DNA from: Paracoccus sp. MA
GTDB taxonomy: Bacteria > Pseudomonadota > Alphaproteobacteria > Rhodobacterales > Rhodobacteraceae
NCBI RefSeq assembly: GCF_020990385.1
Contig: NZ_CP087598.1
Location: forward strand, 602,001-666,000
DNA: 64,000 nucleotides
Direction of reading: 5' to 3'
The notes below the pieces were generated by a model, which made no database searches, was not told the origin of the DNA, and saw nothing but the letters and a program-made list of their open reading frames with translations. Shown piece by piece: positions 43,475 through 56,233 of this stretch (position 1 is the first letter of the stretch; each line of letters begins with the position of its first letter). The translations under genes and the position numbers were made by a program.

Positions 43475-44356
43475 TCAGCGATCCCCCGGATCATAGCCCA
43501 GCCAATCGAAATCGGCGGCATAGAGCGCCCGGATGGCTGCCCGGTTCCCGGCGCTCAGCAGGGCGGCGCGGTCGCTGCGATGATGCTGCCGGTTCGAGGC
43601 GGTGCCGGCGGCATCCCCCGGCAGCGGGCGATCCAGCCGCGCGGCTAGCGCGGCGAAAAAGCCCGGCATGTCCTCGACCCGCCCGACCAGGTCGGGGCGG
43701 AACAGCGCGGGCCGGACGTTCTCGATCTGCGGGCGCCAATGCGGGTCGATTGCGGCGGCGCCGGCCTGGGCGCGGATGCATGCCACATAGTCCAGAAACC
43801 GCGCGAAGCCCTGTTCCGTGCGCGGATGCCGGGACCAGTCGAAGCCGACCAGGGCGTTCATGCGCAGCCGGTCCGCCGCGAACCAGCCATGGCGCAGCTC
43901 ATGCGAGCGGCAGAGATAGTCGAAGGCCGAAAGCGCGCGGTCCAGCGGATGGCGGACCGTGGTGATCCGCAGCGCCGCCGCCAGCCGCGCGGCGGCTTCG
44001 GGAATGGCGAGGGCCGGGCGCAGGATGCCGGCCGGCCCCTGCAGGTAATGCACGACCGCGTCGGAATTGATGTCGCCGGGCACGTCCCATTCCGCGGTCA
44101 GGGGAACCCCGAATTCCAGCCGGAACAACAGCCTCCGGGCCGAGCTGGTGCCGGATTTGCCGTTGTTCAGGAAGGCCCAGCGCAGGCTGGCGGGCATGTG
44201 GATGCTGCGCAGGAACTGCGCCGCCGCATCGGCGGTGGGAAAGTCCTGCGGATGGGCACGCCGCATGGCCTCGGCCTGCGCGGTGGCGGGACCGGGGGGC
44301 AGCGCCGGGCCAAGGAAGACCGATCCGGCCGGGAGGGTCGCCGCGTCCTCAGCCAT
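43475..44356 (-). CDS. Sulfotransferase family protein
   Basis: This 293-residue protein has the PAPS-binding marks of sulfotransferases: a 5'-phosphosulfate loop NNGKSGTSSARRLLFRLEF (near residue 65-85) and the 3'-phosphate segment ITTVRHPLDRALSAFDYLCR (near 130). The C-terminal half resembles bacterial carbohydrate sulfotransferases. It lies directly behind sucB, separated by a terminator-like hairpin, in a run of metabolic genes with which it has no obvious link. The acceptor is unknown; a surface polysaccharide is possible because a glycosyltransferase gene sits 5 kb away in the same cluster. Confidence 0.82.
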   Translation of the reverse strand: MAEDAATLPAGSVFLGPALPPGPATAQAEAMRRAHPQDFPTADAAAQFLRSIHMPASLRWAFLNNGKSGTSSARRLLFRLEFGVPLTAEWDVPGDINSDAVVHYLQGPAGILRPALAIPEAAARLAAALRITTVRHPLDRALSAFDYLCRSHELRHGWFAADRLRMNALVGFDWSRHPRTEQGFARFLDYVACIRAQAGAAAIDPHWRPQIENVRPALFRPDLVGRVEDMPGFFAALAARLDRPLPGDAAGTASNRQHHRSDRAALLSAGNRAAIRALYAADFDWLGYDPGDR

Positions 44357-44451
44357 GCGCCGCACTCCGCGCGGGAGGCGGGACCGGCAAGACGCGGCGG
44401 ATCGGGGTGACGATGGCAGGGGACGGCGACATGGAACCCGGCAATGAGGAA

Positions 44452-44474
44452 GGGGGCGGCCGAAGCCGCGCCCC
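44452..44474 (-). terminator. Hairpin behind sucB
   Basis: On the minus strand GGGGCGCGGC, loop TTCG and GCCGCCCCC pair with one mismatch and are followed by TTCCTC. It lies 8 bp after the sucB stop and probably ends the suc transcript in part. Confidence 0.6.
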
Positions 44475-44481
44475 AAAGCGA

Positions 44482-46035
44482 TCACAGATCCATCAGCAGG
44501 CGGCGCGGATCCTCCAGCGCCTCCTTGACGCGCACGAGGAAGGTCACGGCGCCCTTGCCGTCCACGATGCGGTGGTCGTAGCTCAGCGCCAGATACATCA
44601 TCGGGCGGATGGTGATCTGGCCATCGACGACGACCGGCCGCTCCTGGATCTTGTGCATGCCCAGGATGCCCGATTGCGGCGGGTTCAGGATCGGCGAGGA
44701 CATCAGCGAGCCGTAGACGCCGCCGTTCGAGATGGTGAAGGTGCCGCCCTGCATCTCGGCCATGGTCAGCTTGCCGTCGCGGGCGCGCAGCCCCAGCTCG
44801 GCGATCTCCTTCTCGATCTGGGCGAAGCTCTTCTGGTCGGCGTCGCGCACCACCGGGACCACCAGGCCGGTCGGGGTGCCGACCGCCACGCCCATGTGGA
44901 CGAAGTTCTTGTAGACGATGTCGCCGCCGTCGATCTCGGCATTGACCTCGGGCACCTCCTTCAGCGCGTGGCAGCAGGCCTTCACGAAGAAGGACATGAA
45001 GCCCAGCTTGACCTTGTGCTTCTTCTCGAACTGGTCCTTGTAGGTGTTGCGCAGGTCCATGATGCCCTTCATGTCCACCTCGTTATAGGTGGTCAGCATC
45101 GCGGCGGTGTTCTGCGCATCCTTCAGGCGGCGGGCGATGGTGGCGCGCAGGCGGGTCATCTTGACCCGCTCCTCGCGCGCCGCGTCGTCGGCCGAGCTGG
45201 GCGCGCGCGGGGCCTGGGCCGGGGCAGGGGCGGGCGAGGCGGCAGGCGCCGGGGCCGCGGCGGCGCGGGCCACGTCCTCTTTCATCACCCTTCCGTCGCG
45301 GCCGGTGCCGGTCACGGCGTCGCGGCTGACGCCGGCCTCGGCCATGGCCTTCTTGGCCGAGGGCGCGTCCTCGACATCCTTGCGGGCGGCGGGCGTTTCC
45401 GGACCGGCGCCCGGCGACTGCACGGCGGCCGCGGCCGCGGCAGGCGCTTCGGCCTTGGGCGCCGATGCGGCGCCGGCCGCGCCCTCGGTGATGATCGCCA
45501 GCCGGGCGCTGGCCTCGACCGTCGCGCCCTCGGGGGCCAGGATCTCGGCCAGGACGCCCGCCGCCGGGGCGGGAACCTCGACCGAGACCTTGTCGGTCTC
45601 GAGCTCGCACAGCATCTCGTCCTGCGCGACGCTGTCGCCGACCTTCTTGAACCAGGTCGCCACCGTGGCTTCGGTCACGCTTTCGCCCAGGGTGGGCACC
45701 ATCACATCGACGGATTTTCCGCTCATCTTCGTCTGTCCTTCCTGAGCCTTCGTGCCCGCATCAGCCTTGGGCAACATTTCTTCCGGGCCGGCATCGCCCT
45801 GTTCCATGATCTGCGCGAGCAGCGCATTGGGCGCGACCACCGTGCCCTCGGGGGCGACGATCTCGGCCAGTTTTCCGGCAACGGGCGAGGGCACCTCGAC
45901 CGTCACCTTGTCGGTTTCCAGCTCGCACAGCATTTCATCCACGGCGACGCGGTCGCCCGGTTTCTTGAACCAGGTGGCCACCGTCGCCTCGGATACCGAT
46001 TCCCCAAGCGTGGGGACGCGCAGTTCCACTGCCAT
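44482..46035 (-). CDS. sucB: 2-oxoglutarate dehydrogenase E2, dihydrolipoyl succinyltransferase (two lipoyl domains)
   Basis: This 517-residue E2 transfers succinyl groups from the SucA product to CoA. It has two lipoyl domains (residues 1-78 and 107-185), each with the lipoylated lysine in ELETDKV, where most SucB proteins have one. Ala/Pro-rich linkers, an E1/E3-binding segment ([27 protein letters not shown]) and the catalytic domain with [13 protein letters not shown] follow. The first domain duplicates almost all of the second. It starts 1 nt after the sucA stop. Confidence 0.96.
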   Translation of the reverse strand: MAVELRVPTLGESVSEATVATWFKKPGDRVAVDEMLCELETDKVTVEVPSPVAGKLAEIVAPEGTVVAPNALLAQIMEQGDAGPEEMLPKADAGTKAQEGQTKMSGKSVDVMVPTLGESVTEATVATWFKKVGDSVAQDEMLCELETDKVSVEVPAPAAGVLAEILAPEGATVEASARLAIITEGAAGAASAPKAEAPAAAAAAVQSPGAGPETPAARKDVEDAPSAKKAMAEAGVSRDAVTGTGRDGRVMKEDVARAAAAPAPAASPAPAPAQAPRAPSSADDAAREERVKMTRLRATIARRLKDAQNTAAMLTTYNEVDMKGIMDLRNTYKDQFEKKHKVKLGFMSFFVKACCHALKEVPEVNAEIDGGDIVYKNFVHMGVAVGTPTGLVVPVVRDADQKSFAQIEKEIAELGLRARDGKLTMAEMQGGTFTISNGGVYGSLMSSPILNPPQSGILGMHKIQERPVVVDGQITIRPMMYLALSYDHRIVDGKGAVTFLVRVKEALEDPRRLLMDL

Positions 46036-46036
46036 G

Positions 46037-49003
46037 TCAGGACCCGATGGTGATGGCTTCGTGGACTAGGGCCTCCTGCTCGGCCTTGTGGCGCGAGGCA
46101 AGCCCGGTGGCCGGCGAGGCCGCGGCATGGCGGCCGACATAGCGCGGACGGCCATGCTTGGCGCCGATGCGCGACAGCACCCATTCGATATTGGGCTCGA
46201 CGAAGGTCCAGCCGCCCTGGTTCTTGGGTTCCTCCTGGCACCAGACGATCTCGGCGTCCTTGAAGCGTTCCAGCTCCTTGGACATGGTCTGGGCCGGGAA
46301 GGGATAGAACTGCTCCAGCCGCAGGATATAGACATCCTCGGCGCCGGCCGCGTCGCGGGCCTGCGCGAGGTCGTAATAGACCTTGCCCGAGCAGATCACC
46401 ACGCGGCGGATCTTGTCGTCCGGCACCAGCCTGAACTCGGACTTGCCGCGGTCGGCATCGTCCGCCAGCACCCGGTTGAAGGTCGAGCCGGTCTGGAACT
46501 CGTCCGCCGTCGAGACCGCCAGCGGGTGGCGCAGCAGCGATTTCGGCGTCATCAGCACCAGCGGCTTGCGGAAGGGGCGCTTCAGCTGCCGGCGCAGGAT
46601 GTGGAAATAGTTCGCCGGAGTCGTGCAGTTGGCCACGATCCAGTTGTCCTCGGCGCACATCTGCAGCCAGCGTTCCAGCCGCGCCGAGCTGTGCTCGGGG
46701 CCCTGGCCCTCATAGCCGTGCGGCATCAGCATCACCAGGCCGGACATGCGCAGCCATTTCTTCTCGCCCGAGGTGATGAACTGGTCGAACATGATCTGGG
46801 CGCCGTTGGCGAAATCGCCGAACTGGGCCTCCCACATGACCAGGCTGTTCGGCTCGGCCAGCGAATAGCCGTATTCGAAGCCCAGCACCGCATATTCCGA
46901 CAGCATCGAATCGATGACCTCGTAGCGCGCCTGCCCGCCGCGGATATGGTTCAGCGGGTAGTGGCGCTCTTCGGTGGCCTGATCCACGAAGGCGGAATGG
47001 CGCTGCGAGAAGGTGCCGCGGGTCGAGTCCTGGCCGGCCAGGCGCACCGGATGCCCCTCCACCAGCAGCGAGCCGAAGGCCAGCGCCTCGCCCGTGGCCC
47101 AGTCGAAGCCCTTCCCGGTCTCGAACATCTGCTTCTTGGATTCCAGCAGCCGGCCCACGGTCTTGTGCAGGTCGAAGCCCTCGGGCACCCGGGTCAGCGC
47201 GCCGCCGATCTCGGCCATGGTCTCGGCCGAAATGCCGGTCTGGCCCAGATTTTCCTCGGCATGTTCGGCCTCGATGCCCGACCATTTGCCGTCCAGCCAG
47301 TCCGCCTTGTTCGGCTTGAAGTTCTTGCCGATCTCGAACTCCTCGTTCAGATGCGACTGGAAGGCGGCCTTCATCTCCTCGATCTCGCCCTCGGGCACCA
47401 GGCCGTCGGCGACCAGGCGGTCGGTATAGAGCTGCAGCGTGGTCTTGTGGCCCTTGATCGCCTTGTACATCGCCGGGTTGGTGAACATGGGCTCGTCGCC
47501 CTCGTTATGGCCGAAGCGGCGATAGCAGAAGATGTCGATGACCACGTCCTTGTGGAACTTCTGCCGGAACTCGGTCGCCACGCGGGCGGCATGCACCACC
47601 GCCTCGGGGTCGTCGCCGTTGACGTGGAAGATCGGCGCCTCGACCATCAGCGCGATGTCGGTCGGATAGGGCGAGGTGCGGCTGAAATGCGGCGCCGTGG
47701 TGAAGCCGATCTGGTTGTTCACCACGATATGGATGGTGCCGCCGGTGCGGTGGCCGCGAATGCCGGACAGCTGGAAGCATTCCGCCACGATGCCCTGGCC
47801 GGCGAAGGCCGCGTCGCCATGCAGCAGGATCGGCAGCACCGCCGTGCGGTGAGTCTGGTCGGAAAGCTGGTCCTGCTTGGCGCGGACCTTGCCCAGCACC
47901 ACCGGGTTCACGGCTTCCAGGTGCGAGGGGTTCGCGGTCAGCGACAGGTGCACGGTATTGTCGTCGAAGGTGCGGTCCGAAGAGGCGCCGAGGTGATATT
48001 TCACGTCGCCCGAGCCGTCCACGTCGTCGGGCTTGTAGCTGCCGCCCTGGAATTCGTGGAAGATGGCGCGGTAGGGCTTGCCCATGACATTGGCCAGCAC
48101 CGACAGGCGGCCGCGATGCGGCATGCCGATCACCACGTCCTTGACCCCAAGCGCGCCGCCGCGCTTGATGATCTGCTCCATGGCCGGGATCAGCGCCTCG
48201 CCGCCGTCAAGGCCAAAGCGCTTGGTGCCCATGTATTTGACATGCAGGAACTTTTCGAAGCCTTCGGCCTCGACAAGCTTGTTGAGGATGGCGCGGCGGC
48301 CTTCGCGGGTGAAGGCGATCTCCTTGCCGTAGCCCTCGATGCGCTCCTTCAGCCAGGCGGCTTCCTCGGGGTTCGAGATATGCATGAACTGCAGCGCGAA
48401 GGTGCCGCAATAGGTGCGCTTCATCAGATCCACGATCTGGCGGATCGTGGCGATCTGCAGGCCGAGCACGTTGTCGATGAAGATCGGCCGGTCCAGGTCG
48501 GCCTCGGTGAAGCCGTAGGTTTCGGGCTTCAGTTCGCCATGTTCGGGGATGTCGCGCATCCCCAGCGGGTCCAGATCGGCATAGAGATGGCCGCGGATGC
48601 GGAAGGCGCGGATCAGCATGATGGCGCGGACGCTGTCCAGCACCGCGCGCTTCAGCTGGTCGTCCGACAAGCTGACGCCCTTTTCGCCGGCCTTGGCGGC
48701 GATCTTGTCCAGCGCCGCCTTGGCCTCGGCCTTGGGCAGCATCGGCCATTCGCCGGTCAGCGCCGCGGTGGTGTCGTCCGAGGGCACCGGCGGCCAGTCG
48801 GCGCGGCGCCAGCTGGCGCCCTTGGCCTCGCGGGTGACCACGGCCTCTTCGTCGCCCAGGCTGCGGAAGAAGGCGTCCCAGGCCTGATCGACCGCCGCCG
48901 GGTCCTGGGCCCACTGGCCGTAAAGTTGCTCTACATAGGCCGCGTTATGGCCCTGCAGGAAGCTTGAATCGTGGAAGGCCGAATTGGGGGATTGATCGTT
49001 CAT
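46037..49003 (-). CDS. sucA: 2-oxoglutarate dehydrogenase E1 component
   Basis: SucA decarboxylates 2-oxoglutarate with thiamine diphosphate in the TCA cycle. The 988-residue protein has the N-terminal [17 protein letters not shown] segment that binds E2, [20 protein letters not shown] (thiamine site) and NNQIGFTT, and the C-terminal transketolase-like part. GGAGG precedes the ATG at 49003. A family 2 glycosyltransferase gene, not sucD, lies immediately upstream (20 bp). Confidence 0.97.
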   Translation of the reverse strand: MNDQSPNSAFHDSSFLQGHNAAYVEQLYGQWAQDPAAVDQAWDAFFRSLGDEEAVVTREAKGASWRRADWPPVPSDDTTAALTGEWPMLPKAEAKAALDKIAAKAGEKGVSLSDDQLKRAVLDSVRAIMLIRAFRIRGHLYADLDPLGMRDIPEHGELKPETYGFTEADLDRPIFIDNVLGLQIATIRQIVDLMKRTYCGTFALQFMHISNPEEAAWLKERIEGYGKEIAFTREGRRAILNKLVEAEGFEKFLHVKYMGTKRFGLDGGEALIPAMEQIIKRGGALGVKDVVIGMPHRGRLSVLANVMGKPYRAIFHEFQGGSYKPDDVDGSGDVKYHLGASSDRTFDDNTVHLSLTANPSHLEAVNPVVLGKVRAKQDQLSDQTHRTAVLPILLHGDAAFAGQGIVAECFQLSGIRGHRTGGTIHIVVNNQIGFTTAPHFSRTSPYPTDIALMVEAPIFHVNGDDPEAVVHAARVATEFRQKFHKDVVIDIFCYRRFGHNEGDEPMFTNPAMYKAIKGHKTTLQLYTDRLVADGLVPEGEIEEMKAAFQSHLNEEFEIGKNFKPNKADWLDGKWSGIEAEHAEENLGQTGISAETMAEIGGALTRVPEGFDLHKTVGRLLESKKQMFETGKGFDWATGEALAFGSLLVEGHPVRLAGQDSTRGTFSQRHSAFVDQATEERHYPLNHIRGGQARYEVIDSMLSEYAVLGFEYGYSLAEPNSLVMWEAQFGDFANGAQIMFDQFITSGEKKWLRMSGLVMLMPHGYEGQGPEHSSARLERWLQMCAEDNWIVANCTTPANYFHILRRQLKRPFRKPLVLMTPKSLLRHPLAVSTADEFQTGSTFNRVLADDADRGKSEFRLVPDDKIRRVVICSGKVYYDLAQARDAAGAEDVYILRLEQFYPFPAQTMSKELERFKDAEIVWCQEEPKNQGGWTFVEPNIEWVLSRIGAKHGRPRYVGRHAAASPATGLASRHKAEQEALVHEAITIGS

Positions 49004-49023
49004 TGGCTTGCCTCCGGGAAATC

Positions 49024-50202
49024 CTATCCGTTCGCGCCCGGGTCGGGGGCGGTCGCTTTGTTCTGGCCAGGACCGGGCGAAGCCCCGGTCATCAGCCGTG
49101 TCTGAAGGGTCTGATACCATGCCGGCAGCCCGGCGCGCGGCTGGCGCAGCAGCGCGGGCAGGTGGCGCCCGGCCAGCAGGGCGCCGCGCAGCTGCGGCAG
49201 GTCCCAGCGGCCCCCGGCGATGTCCTTGGGCAGTTCGGCCAGCACCATGCGCAGATACCACAGCGCGTAGCGGGCCAGGTCGCGGCCCTGCCGCTCGGAA
49301 TTGCGGCGGACGAAATAGGCGATGTTCAGCACCGCCAGGGCGCTGTTGATCCGCCGCCGGTCGCGGCCGGCCGCCGCTTCGAGATGGTGGATCAGCGCCT
49401 CGGGCGCGATGGCCAGGATGCCGTGCCGGCCAAAGCGGTAGCTGGCGTCCAGATCCTCGGCGATCGAGCTGCCGACCAGCCCCTCGTCGAATGGCTCGCG
49501 CAGCGCCAGGTGGCGGCGCAGGGTCAGCGCGAAGCCGACGATGAAATCGACGCGCAGCAGCCCCTCGGGCAGGGTGGCATCGCCCTGCCAGCGCCGTTCG
49601 GGGCGGTCATAGGCCAGGAAACGCTGCTCGGCGGGGATCATCAGCAGATGCCGCAGGACGAAGTCGATGCCGCGCCGCGCCGGTCCCCCCCGGTCCGCGA
49701 GCAGCCCGCCGGCGGGGTTGGTCCGCTTCAGCTCGGCCGCGCCGGCCGCGTCGCGGGTCCGGGGCGCGTTGCGGGCCGAGATGGCGACGATCCGGCCGCG
49801 GCTGTCGGCGCGGTAATGCGCCATGATCCGCCCGGCGCAGTCGGGATGCAGCAGCGCGTCGTCGTCGATCATGAACAGGATGTCGGCCCGGGCCAACGCG
49901 ACGGCCTGGTTGCGCTGCACCGTCAGCGACTTGCGCAGGGCGGGCACATAGGTCAGGGGACAGCCGCCGGCCTCGGCGACCACCGCCTCGACGCTCTGGC
50001 GGTTCAGCGGCCAGTCGGCGCTGGCATCGACGATGACGATTTCCGCCGGCCGCTCGTCCGAGGCCAGCGCGGCGCGAACGCAGTCGCAGAGCATCCGCCG
50101 GCGATTGTAGGTCGAGACGCAGAGCGCCCAGTTCCGCGCCGCGACCGGCGAAGGATCGGGCGAGGGGGCGGGCTTGCCGGCCGGAGGGGGCTGCGTGGTC
50201 AT
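49024..50202 (-). CDS. Family 2 glycosyltransferase
   Basis: This 392-residue protein has a GT-A fold: ALCVSTYNRRRML, IVIVDAS, RNQAVALARADILFMIDDDALLHPD with the DDD metal motif, and a later ED (SIAEDLDASYRFGR) as likely catalytic acid. The frame is open for another 49 codons upstream but these look noncoding; the ATG at 50202 begins a proline-rich leader of 20 residues. It sits between sucD and sucA, all on one strand, which is unusual for a polysaccharide gene. The acceptor and donor are unknown. Confidence 0.83.
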   Translation of the reverse strand: MTTQPPPAGKPAPSPDPSPVAARNWALCVSTYNRRRMLCDCVRAALASDERPAEIVIVDASADWPLNRQSVEAVVAEAGGCPLTYVPALRKSLTVQRNQAVALARADILFMIDDDALLHPDCAGRIMAHYRADSRGRIVAISARNAPRTRDAAGAAELKRTNPAGGLLADRGGPARRGIDFVLRHLLMIPAEQRFLAYDRPERRWQGDATLPEGLLRVDFIVGFALTLRRHLALREPFDEGLVGSSIAEDLDASYRFGRHGILAIAPEALIHHLEAAAGRDRRRINSALAVLNIAYFVRRNSERQGRDLARYALWYLRMVLAELPKDIAGGRWDLPQLRGALLAGRHLPALLRQPRAGLPAWYQTLQTRLMTGASPGPGQNKATAPDPGANG

Positions 50203-50376
50203 GCCGCGCCCCGCACGGTCAGGGCAGGGCCGTCGGCCGGGCAGGGCACTGCCCCGGCGGTTCTGGCGACGATCTGGCGACGGCGGACGTCCAATCTGGC
50301 ACCTGCTGGTAAAGTCTGGCGCGGCCCCCTGAAGGTAGGCAGGGGCCACGCCTAAGTCAAAAAGCTTGCAAAGACG

Positions 50377-51261
50377 TTACCGGCCGAGAGCCTTCAGCAC
50401 CGCCTCGCCCAGGCCCGCCGGGCTGTCGGCAACGACGATCCCGGCCGATTTCATGGCCTCGATCTTCGATTCCGCGTCGCCCTTGCCGCCCGAGACGATG
50501 GCGCCGGCATGGCCCATGCGGCGGCCCTTCGGCGCGGTGCGCCCGGCGATGAAGCCGGCGGTCGGCTTCCACTTGCCCTTGCGCTTCTGCTCGGCCAGGA
50601 ATTCGGCCGCCTCTTCCTCGGCGGAACCGCCGATCTCGCCGATCATGATGATCGACTCGGTCTCGGGGTCGTCCAGGAACATGCGCAGCACGTCGATATG
50701 CTCCATGCCCTTGATCGGGTCGCCGCCGATGCCGACGGCCGAGGACTGGCCGAGGCCGACGTCCGAGGTCTGTTTCACCGCCTCATAGGTCAGCGTGCCG
50801 GAACGCGACACGACGCCGACCGAGCCGCGCTTGAAGATGCTGCCGGGCATGATGCCGATCTTGCATTCGTCGGGCGTCATGATGCCGGGGCAGTTCGGCC
50901 CGATCAGCAGCGATTTCGAGCCCTGCAGCGCGCGCTTGACCTTCATCATGTCGAGGACCGGGATGCCCTCGGTGATGGCGACGATCAGCGGGATCTCGGC
51001 GTCGATGGCTTCCAGGATCGAGTCGGCCGCGAAGGGCGGCGGCACATAGATCGCGGTCGCATTGGCGCCGGTTTTCGCCACGGCCTCGTGGACGCTGTTG
51101 AACACGGGCAGGCCCAGGTGTTCGCTGCCGCCCTTGCCGGGCGTCACGCCGCCGACCATCTGCGTGCCGTAGGCGATCGCCTGTTCGGTGTGGAAGGTGC
51201 CTTGAGAGCCGGTGATGCCCTGGCAGATGACTTTGGTGTCTTTGTTGACGAGAACGGCCAT
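50377..51261 (-). CDS. sucD: Succinate--CoA ligase alpha subunit
   Basis: SucD carries the CoA site and the phosphohistidine of succinyl-CoA synthetase. The 294-residue protein has the N-terminal CoA loop [38 protein letters not shown] and the active His in [16 protein letters not shown]. It begins 4 nt behind the sucC stop. Confidence 0.98.
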   Translation of the reverse strand: MAVLVNKDTKVICQGITGSQGTFHTEQAIAYGTQMVGGVTPGKGGSEHLGLPVFNSVHEAVAKTGANATAIYVPPPFAADSILEAIDAEIPLIVAITEGIPVLDMMKVKRALQGSKSLLIGPNCPGIMTPDECKIGIMPGSIFKRGSVGVVSRSGTLTYEAVKQTSDVGLGQSSAVGIGGDPIKGMEHIDVLRMFLDDPETESIIMIGEIGGSAEEEAAEFLAEQKRKGKWKPTAGFIAGRTAPKGRRMGHAGAIVSGGKGDAESKIEAMKSAGIVVADSPAGLGEAVLKALGR

Positions 51262-51265
51262 CTTC

Positions 51266-52459
51266 TTATCCTTTCACCGCTTTCACGATCTTCTGCGCCG
51301 CATCCGACAGGTCGTCGGCCGGGATCACGTTCAGGCCCGAGTCGCGGACGATCTGCTTGCCCAGCTCGACATTGGTGCCTTCCAGACGCACGACCAGCGG
51401 AACCTGCAGCCCGACTTCCTTCACCGCGGCGATGATGCCCTCGGCGATGATGTCGCAGCGCATGATGCCGCCGAAGATGTTGACCAGGATGCCTTTGACG
51501 TTCGGGTCCGAGGTGATGATCTTGAACGCCTCGGTGACCTTTTCCTTGGAGGCGCCGCCGCCCACGTCAAGGAAGTTCGCCGGCTCGGCACCGTAGAGCT
51601 TGATGATGTCCATGGTGGCCATGGCCAGGCCGGCGCCGTTCACCATGCAGCCGATCTCGCCGTCCAGCGCGATGTAGTTCAGGTCGAACTTCGAGGCCGC
51701 CAGTTCCTTCGGGTCCTCCTCGGTCTCGTCGCGCAGCGCCAGCACGTCGGGCTGGCGATAGAGGGCGTTGTTGTCGAAGCCCATCTTCGCATCGAGGCAT
51801 TTGAGGTTGCCGTCCTTCATCACGATCAGCGGGTTGATCTCCAGCATCTCCATGTCCTTCTCGATGAACATGCGATACAGGTTCTTGACCAGCTGGACGC
51901 ATTGCTTGACCTGCGGGCCCGAGAGGCCCAGGGCGAAGGCCACGCGGCGGCCGTGGAAATCCGAAAGCCCCGAGGCCGGATCGACGCTGAAGCTGACGAT
52001 CTTCTCCGGGGTCGAGGCCGCGACTTCCTCGATGTCCATGCCGCCCTCGGTCGAGGCGACGAAGCTGACGCGCGAGGTGCCGCGATCGACCAGCAGCGCC
52101 AGATACAGCTCGCGCTCGATATCCGAGCCGTCCTCGATATAGATGCGGTTGACCTGCTTGCCGATCTCGCCCGTCTGGTGGGTGACCAGCGTGCGGCCCA
52201 GCATCTGGCGGGTCAGTTCCTCGGCCTCCTCGACCGATTTCGCCAGCCGGACGCCGCCCTTCTCGCCGGCTTCCTTCTCCTTGAAATGACCCTTGCCACG
52301 GCCGCCGGCATGGATCTGGGCCTTGACGACCCAGAGCGGACCGTCGAGTTCCCCCGCCGCCGCCTTGGCCTCGTCGGCCTTCATCACCACCCGCCCGTCG
52401 GAGACCGGCGCGCCGTATTGGCGCAGCAACGCCTTGGCCTGGTATTCATGGATATTCAT
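51266..52459 (-). CDS. sucC: Succinate--CoA ligase beta subunit
   Basis: SucC holds the ATP-grasp domain of succinyl-CoA synthetase. The 397-residue protein has the typical [16 protein letters not shown] start, [21 protein letters not shown] and [23 protein letters not shown] precedes the ATG. It is the first gene of the suc run; its upstream region carries the paired palindromes described at 52566-52596. Confidence 0.98.
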   Translation of the reverse strand: MNIHEYQAKALLRQYGAPVSDGRVVMKADEAKAAAGELDGPLWVVKAQIHAGGRGKGHFKEKEAGEKGGVRLAKSVEEAEELTRQMLGRTLVTHQTGEIGKQVNRIYIEDGSDIERELYLALLVDRGTSRVSFVASTEGGMDIEEVAASTPEKIVSFSVDPASGLSDFHGRRVAFALGLSGPQVKQCVQLVKNLYRMFIEKDMEMLEINPLIVMKDGNLKCLDAKMGFDNNALYRQPDVLALRDETEEDPKELAASKFDLNYIALDGEIGCMVNGAGLAMATMDIIKLYGAEPANFLDVGGGASKEKVTEAFKIITSDPNVKGILVNIFGGIMRCDIIAEGIIAAVKEVGLQVPLVVRLEGTNVELGKQIVRDSGLNVIPADDLSDAAQKIVKAVKG

Positions 52460-52786
52460 GGTGCTTCCCCGCAGTTGTCGGTTGGCCGGGCTTGTGGCAC
52501 ATTCCGCGCACGCCCCAAAGCACTATGATCGGCGAAATCCGTAAAACAGGCGGGAATTCGCGTTTTGCGATCACAGTTTTCAAGGCTGTGATCACAAATG
52601 CCGCCTTGCCGCGCAAGCATCCCGGGAATCCGCCGCCTGCAAGGGGATGCGGGCAGCCGCTGCCTTGGGGCCTGACAGATCCCAAGGTCCCAGGTTGCGG
52701 GGAGGCTCGCGGGGCGCGCGAGCCGCTGCAAGCCCGGTCGCTGGCACCTTTTCCCCTCGCGCCCCGGCCGTGGAAAGACGGCCATG
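52460..52786. other. Intergenic region between mdh and sucC with the suc promoter
   Basis: No gene is seen in this 327-bp stretch. Its left part holds the paired palindromes that probably regulate sucC; the right part (52600-52780) is GC-rich with no clear signal. The mdh terminator follows at 52787, so sucC has its own promoter here. Confidence 0.6.
52566..52596 (-). promoter_or_regulatory. Paired TGTGATCACA-type operators upstream of sucC
   Basis: The perfect palindrome TGTGATCACA (52587-52596) and the near-perfect TGCGATCACA (52566-52575) have centres 21 bp apart, about two helical turns. The nearer site ends 107 bp before the sucC ATG. On the sucC strand, GCC follows the first site and CAAAA follows the second; both features recur upstream of sdhC. 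Confidence 0.75.
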
Positions 52787-52812
52787 AAAAAACCCCGCCG
52801 TCGCCGGCGGGG
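52787..52812 (-). terminator. Intrinsic terminator of mdh
   Basis: On the minus strand CCCCGCCG and CGGCGGGG pair over a GCGA loop and are followed by six T residues. It lies 24 bp behind the mdh stop. Confidence 0.9.
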
Positions 52813-52836
52813 TCGTTCACGGCGCGGATGCGGCGA

Positions 52837-54724
<1,888 letters not shown>

Positions 54725-54804
54725 CGCCGCAGTGCGGCAAATCGGTGCTTGCGATTCGCTTCCTTTCCGGGCAGGTTCGCGCAAGATTATTACGCGAGGC
54801 CCCG

Positions 54805-55644
54805 ATGACCCGTCCCTATCGTTCTGTTCTCTACATTCCGGCCGCCAATCAGCGGGCCATGGAAAAGGCCCGGACGCTGGCTGCCGACGCGATCATCTTC
54901 GACCTTGAGGACGCGGTGGCGCCGTCCGAGAAGGCCGCCGCGCGCGAGCTTCTGGCCAAGGCGCTGCTGGCCGATTATGCCGGCCGGGCACGGATCGTGC
55001 GCATCAACGGGCTGGACACCGAATGGGGCGAGGGCGATGCCCGCGCCTTTGCCACCGGCGCCGATGCGGTGCTGGTGCCCAAGGTCAGCCGCGGTGCCGA
55101 TCTGGACCGCGTGGCGGCGCTGGTGCCCGACACGCCGCTCTGGGCGATGATGGAGACGGCGGAGGGCATGCTGAACGCCGCCGAGATCGCCGCGCATCCG
55201 CGCCTGCAGGGCATGGTCATGGGCACCAACGACCTGGCCAAGGAGCTGAACAGCCGCTTTCGCGCCGACCGGCTGCCGATGATGCCGGGGCTGGGCCTGT
55301 GCCTGCTGGCGGCGCGGGCGCATGGCCGGGTGATCGTCGACGGCGTCTTCAACGCCTTCAAGGACGACGAGGGCCTGCGCGCCGAATGCGAGCAGGGCCG
55401 CGACATGGGCTTCGACGGCAAGACCCTGATCCACCCGGCGCAGCTGGCCATCGCCAACGAGGTTTTCGCGCCCTCGGCCTCGGAGGTCGAGCTGGCCCGC
55501 CGCCAGATCGAAGCTTTCGATGAGGCCAATGCGCAGGGCAGGGGCGTCGCGGTCGTGGATGGCCGGATCGTCGAGAACCTGCATGTCGAGACCGCGCGGG
55601 CCACGCTGGCCAAGGCAGCGGCGATTGCCGAACTGGCGGGGTGA
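54805..55644 (+). CDS. mcl2: HpcH/HpaI-CitE family CoA lyase, probable (3S)-malyl-CoA thioesterase Mcl2
   Basis: This 279-residue protein of the malyl-CoA lyase/CitE family has RSVLYIPAANQRAMEKA, IIFDLEDAVAPSEKAAAR, WAMMETAEGMLNA (substrate/metal glutamate) and GFDGKTLIHPAQ. In Rhodobacter sphaeroides a gene of this type between mdh and mch is Mcl2, which hydrolyses (3S)-malyl-CoA to malate and CoA at the end of the ethylmalonyl-CoA pathway; the short length and the same neighbours support this over Mcl1. Lyase activity is not excluded. Confidence 0.82.
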   Translation: MTRPYRSVLYIPAANQRAMEKARTLAADAIIFDLEDAVAPSEKAAARELLAKALLADYAGRARIVRINGLDTEWGEGDARAFATGADAVLVPKVSRGADLDRVAALVPDTPLWAMMETAEGMLNAAEIAAHPRLQGMVMGTNDLAKELNSRFRADRLPMMPGLGLCLLAARAHGRVIVDGVFNAFKDDEGLRAECEQGRDMGFDGKTLIHPAQLAIANEVFAPSASEVELARRQIEAFDEANAQGRGVAVVDGRIVENLHVETARATLAKAAAIAELAG

Positions 55645-55689
55645 TGGCAAAGTAAGGGCCATTAACATCCAGCGGAAAGGAATAGCCAG

Positions 55690-56232
55690 ATGTTGATCCT
55701 GATCCTTGGCCTCGCCCTGTGGTGGGGCGCGCATCTGCTCAAGCGCCTTGCGCCGCAATCCCGCGCCCGGCTGGGCCGTGGCGGCGTCGCGGGACTGCTG
55801 CTTCTGTCGGTGGTGCTGATGGTGGTCGGCTATCGCATGGCCGACGGGCCCTATTGGTGGGGCGCCTCGGCGCCGCTGAAGGGCATCAACAACCTGCTGG
55901 TGCTGCTGGCCTTCTATCTCTTCGCCGCCGCCGGGATGAAGACCCGCGTCACCCGGCACATGCGCCACCCGCAGCTGACCGGCTTCGCGCTCTGGGCCTT
56001 TGCGCATCTGCTGCCGAACGGCGATCTGCCCAGCTTCGTGCTGTTCGGCGGGCTGCTGGTCTGGGCGCTGGTCGAGATGGCGGTCATCAACCGCGCCGAG
56101 CCGCGCTGGACCCCGCCCGCCGGCCCGTTCCCGGCCCGCAAGGAGGCGATGGCGGCGGTCGGCGCCATCGTCGTCATGCTGGTCGTGGGGCTGATCCACG
56201 CCTGGCTGGGCTATAACCCGTTTGGAGGCTGA
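55690..56232 (+). CDS. NnrU family membrane protein
   Basis: This 180-residue membrane protein has about five hydrophobic segments and the NnrU marks HLLKRLAPQSR, MRHPQLTGFALWAFAHLLPNGDL and SFVLFGGLLVWAL. The family was named from nitric oxide metabolism but many members occur without denitrification genes, as here. It is related to isoprenylcysteine-methyltransferase-like folds. The stop lies 1 nt before the next ATG. Confidence 0.87.
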   Translation: MLILILGLALWWGAHLLKRLAPQSRARLGRGGVAGLLLLSVVLMVVGYRMADGPYWWGASAPLKGINNLLVLLAFYLFAAAGMKTRVTRHMRHPQLTGFALWAFAHLLPNGDLPSFVLFGGLLVWALVEMAVINRAEPRWTPPAGPFPARKEAMAAVGAIVVMLVVGLIHAWLGYNPFGG

Positions 56233-56233
56233 C

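Noticed and set aside
49004..49261. An N-terminal extension of sucA by 86 codons
   Set aside because: It overlaps the glycosyltransferase gene on the same strand in another frame; the ATG at 49003 has GGAGG and the E2-binding segment follows at once.
52587..52596. TGTGATCACA as a classical CRP or FNR site
   Set aside because: CRP needs six bases between TGTGA and TCACA, and FNR sites read TTGAT-N4-ATCAA; here the half-sites abut and occur as spaced pairs, so a different regulator is more likely.
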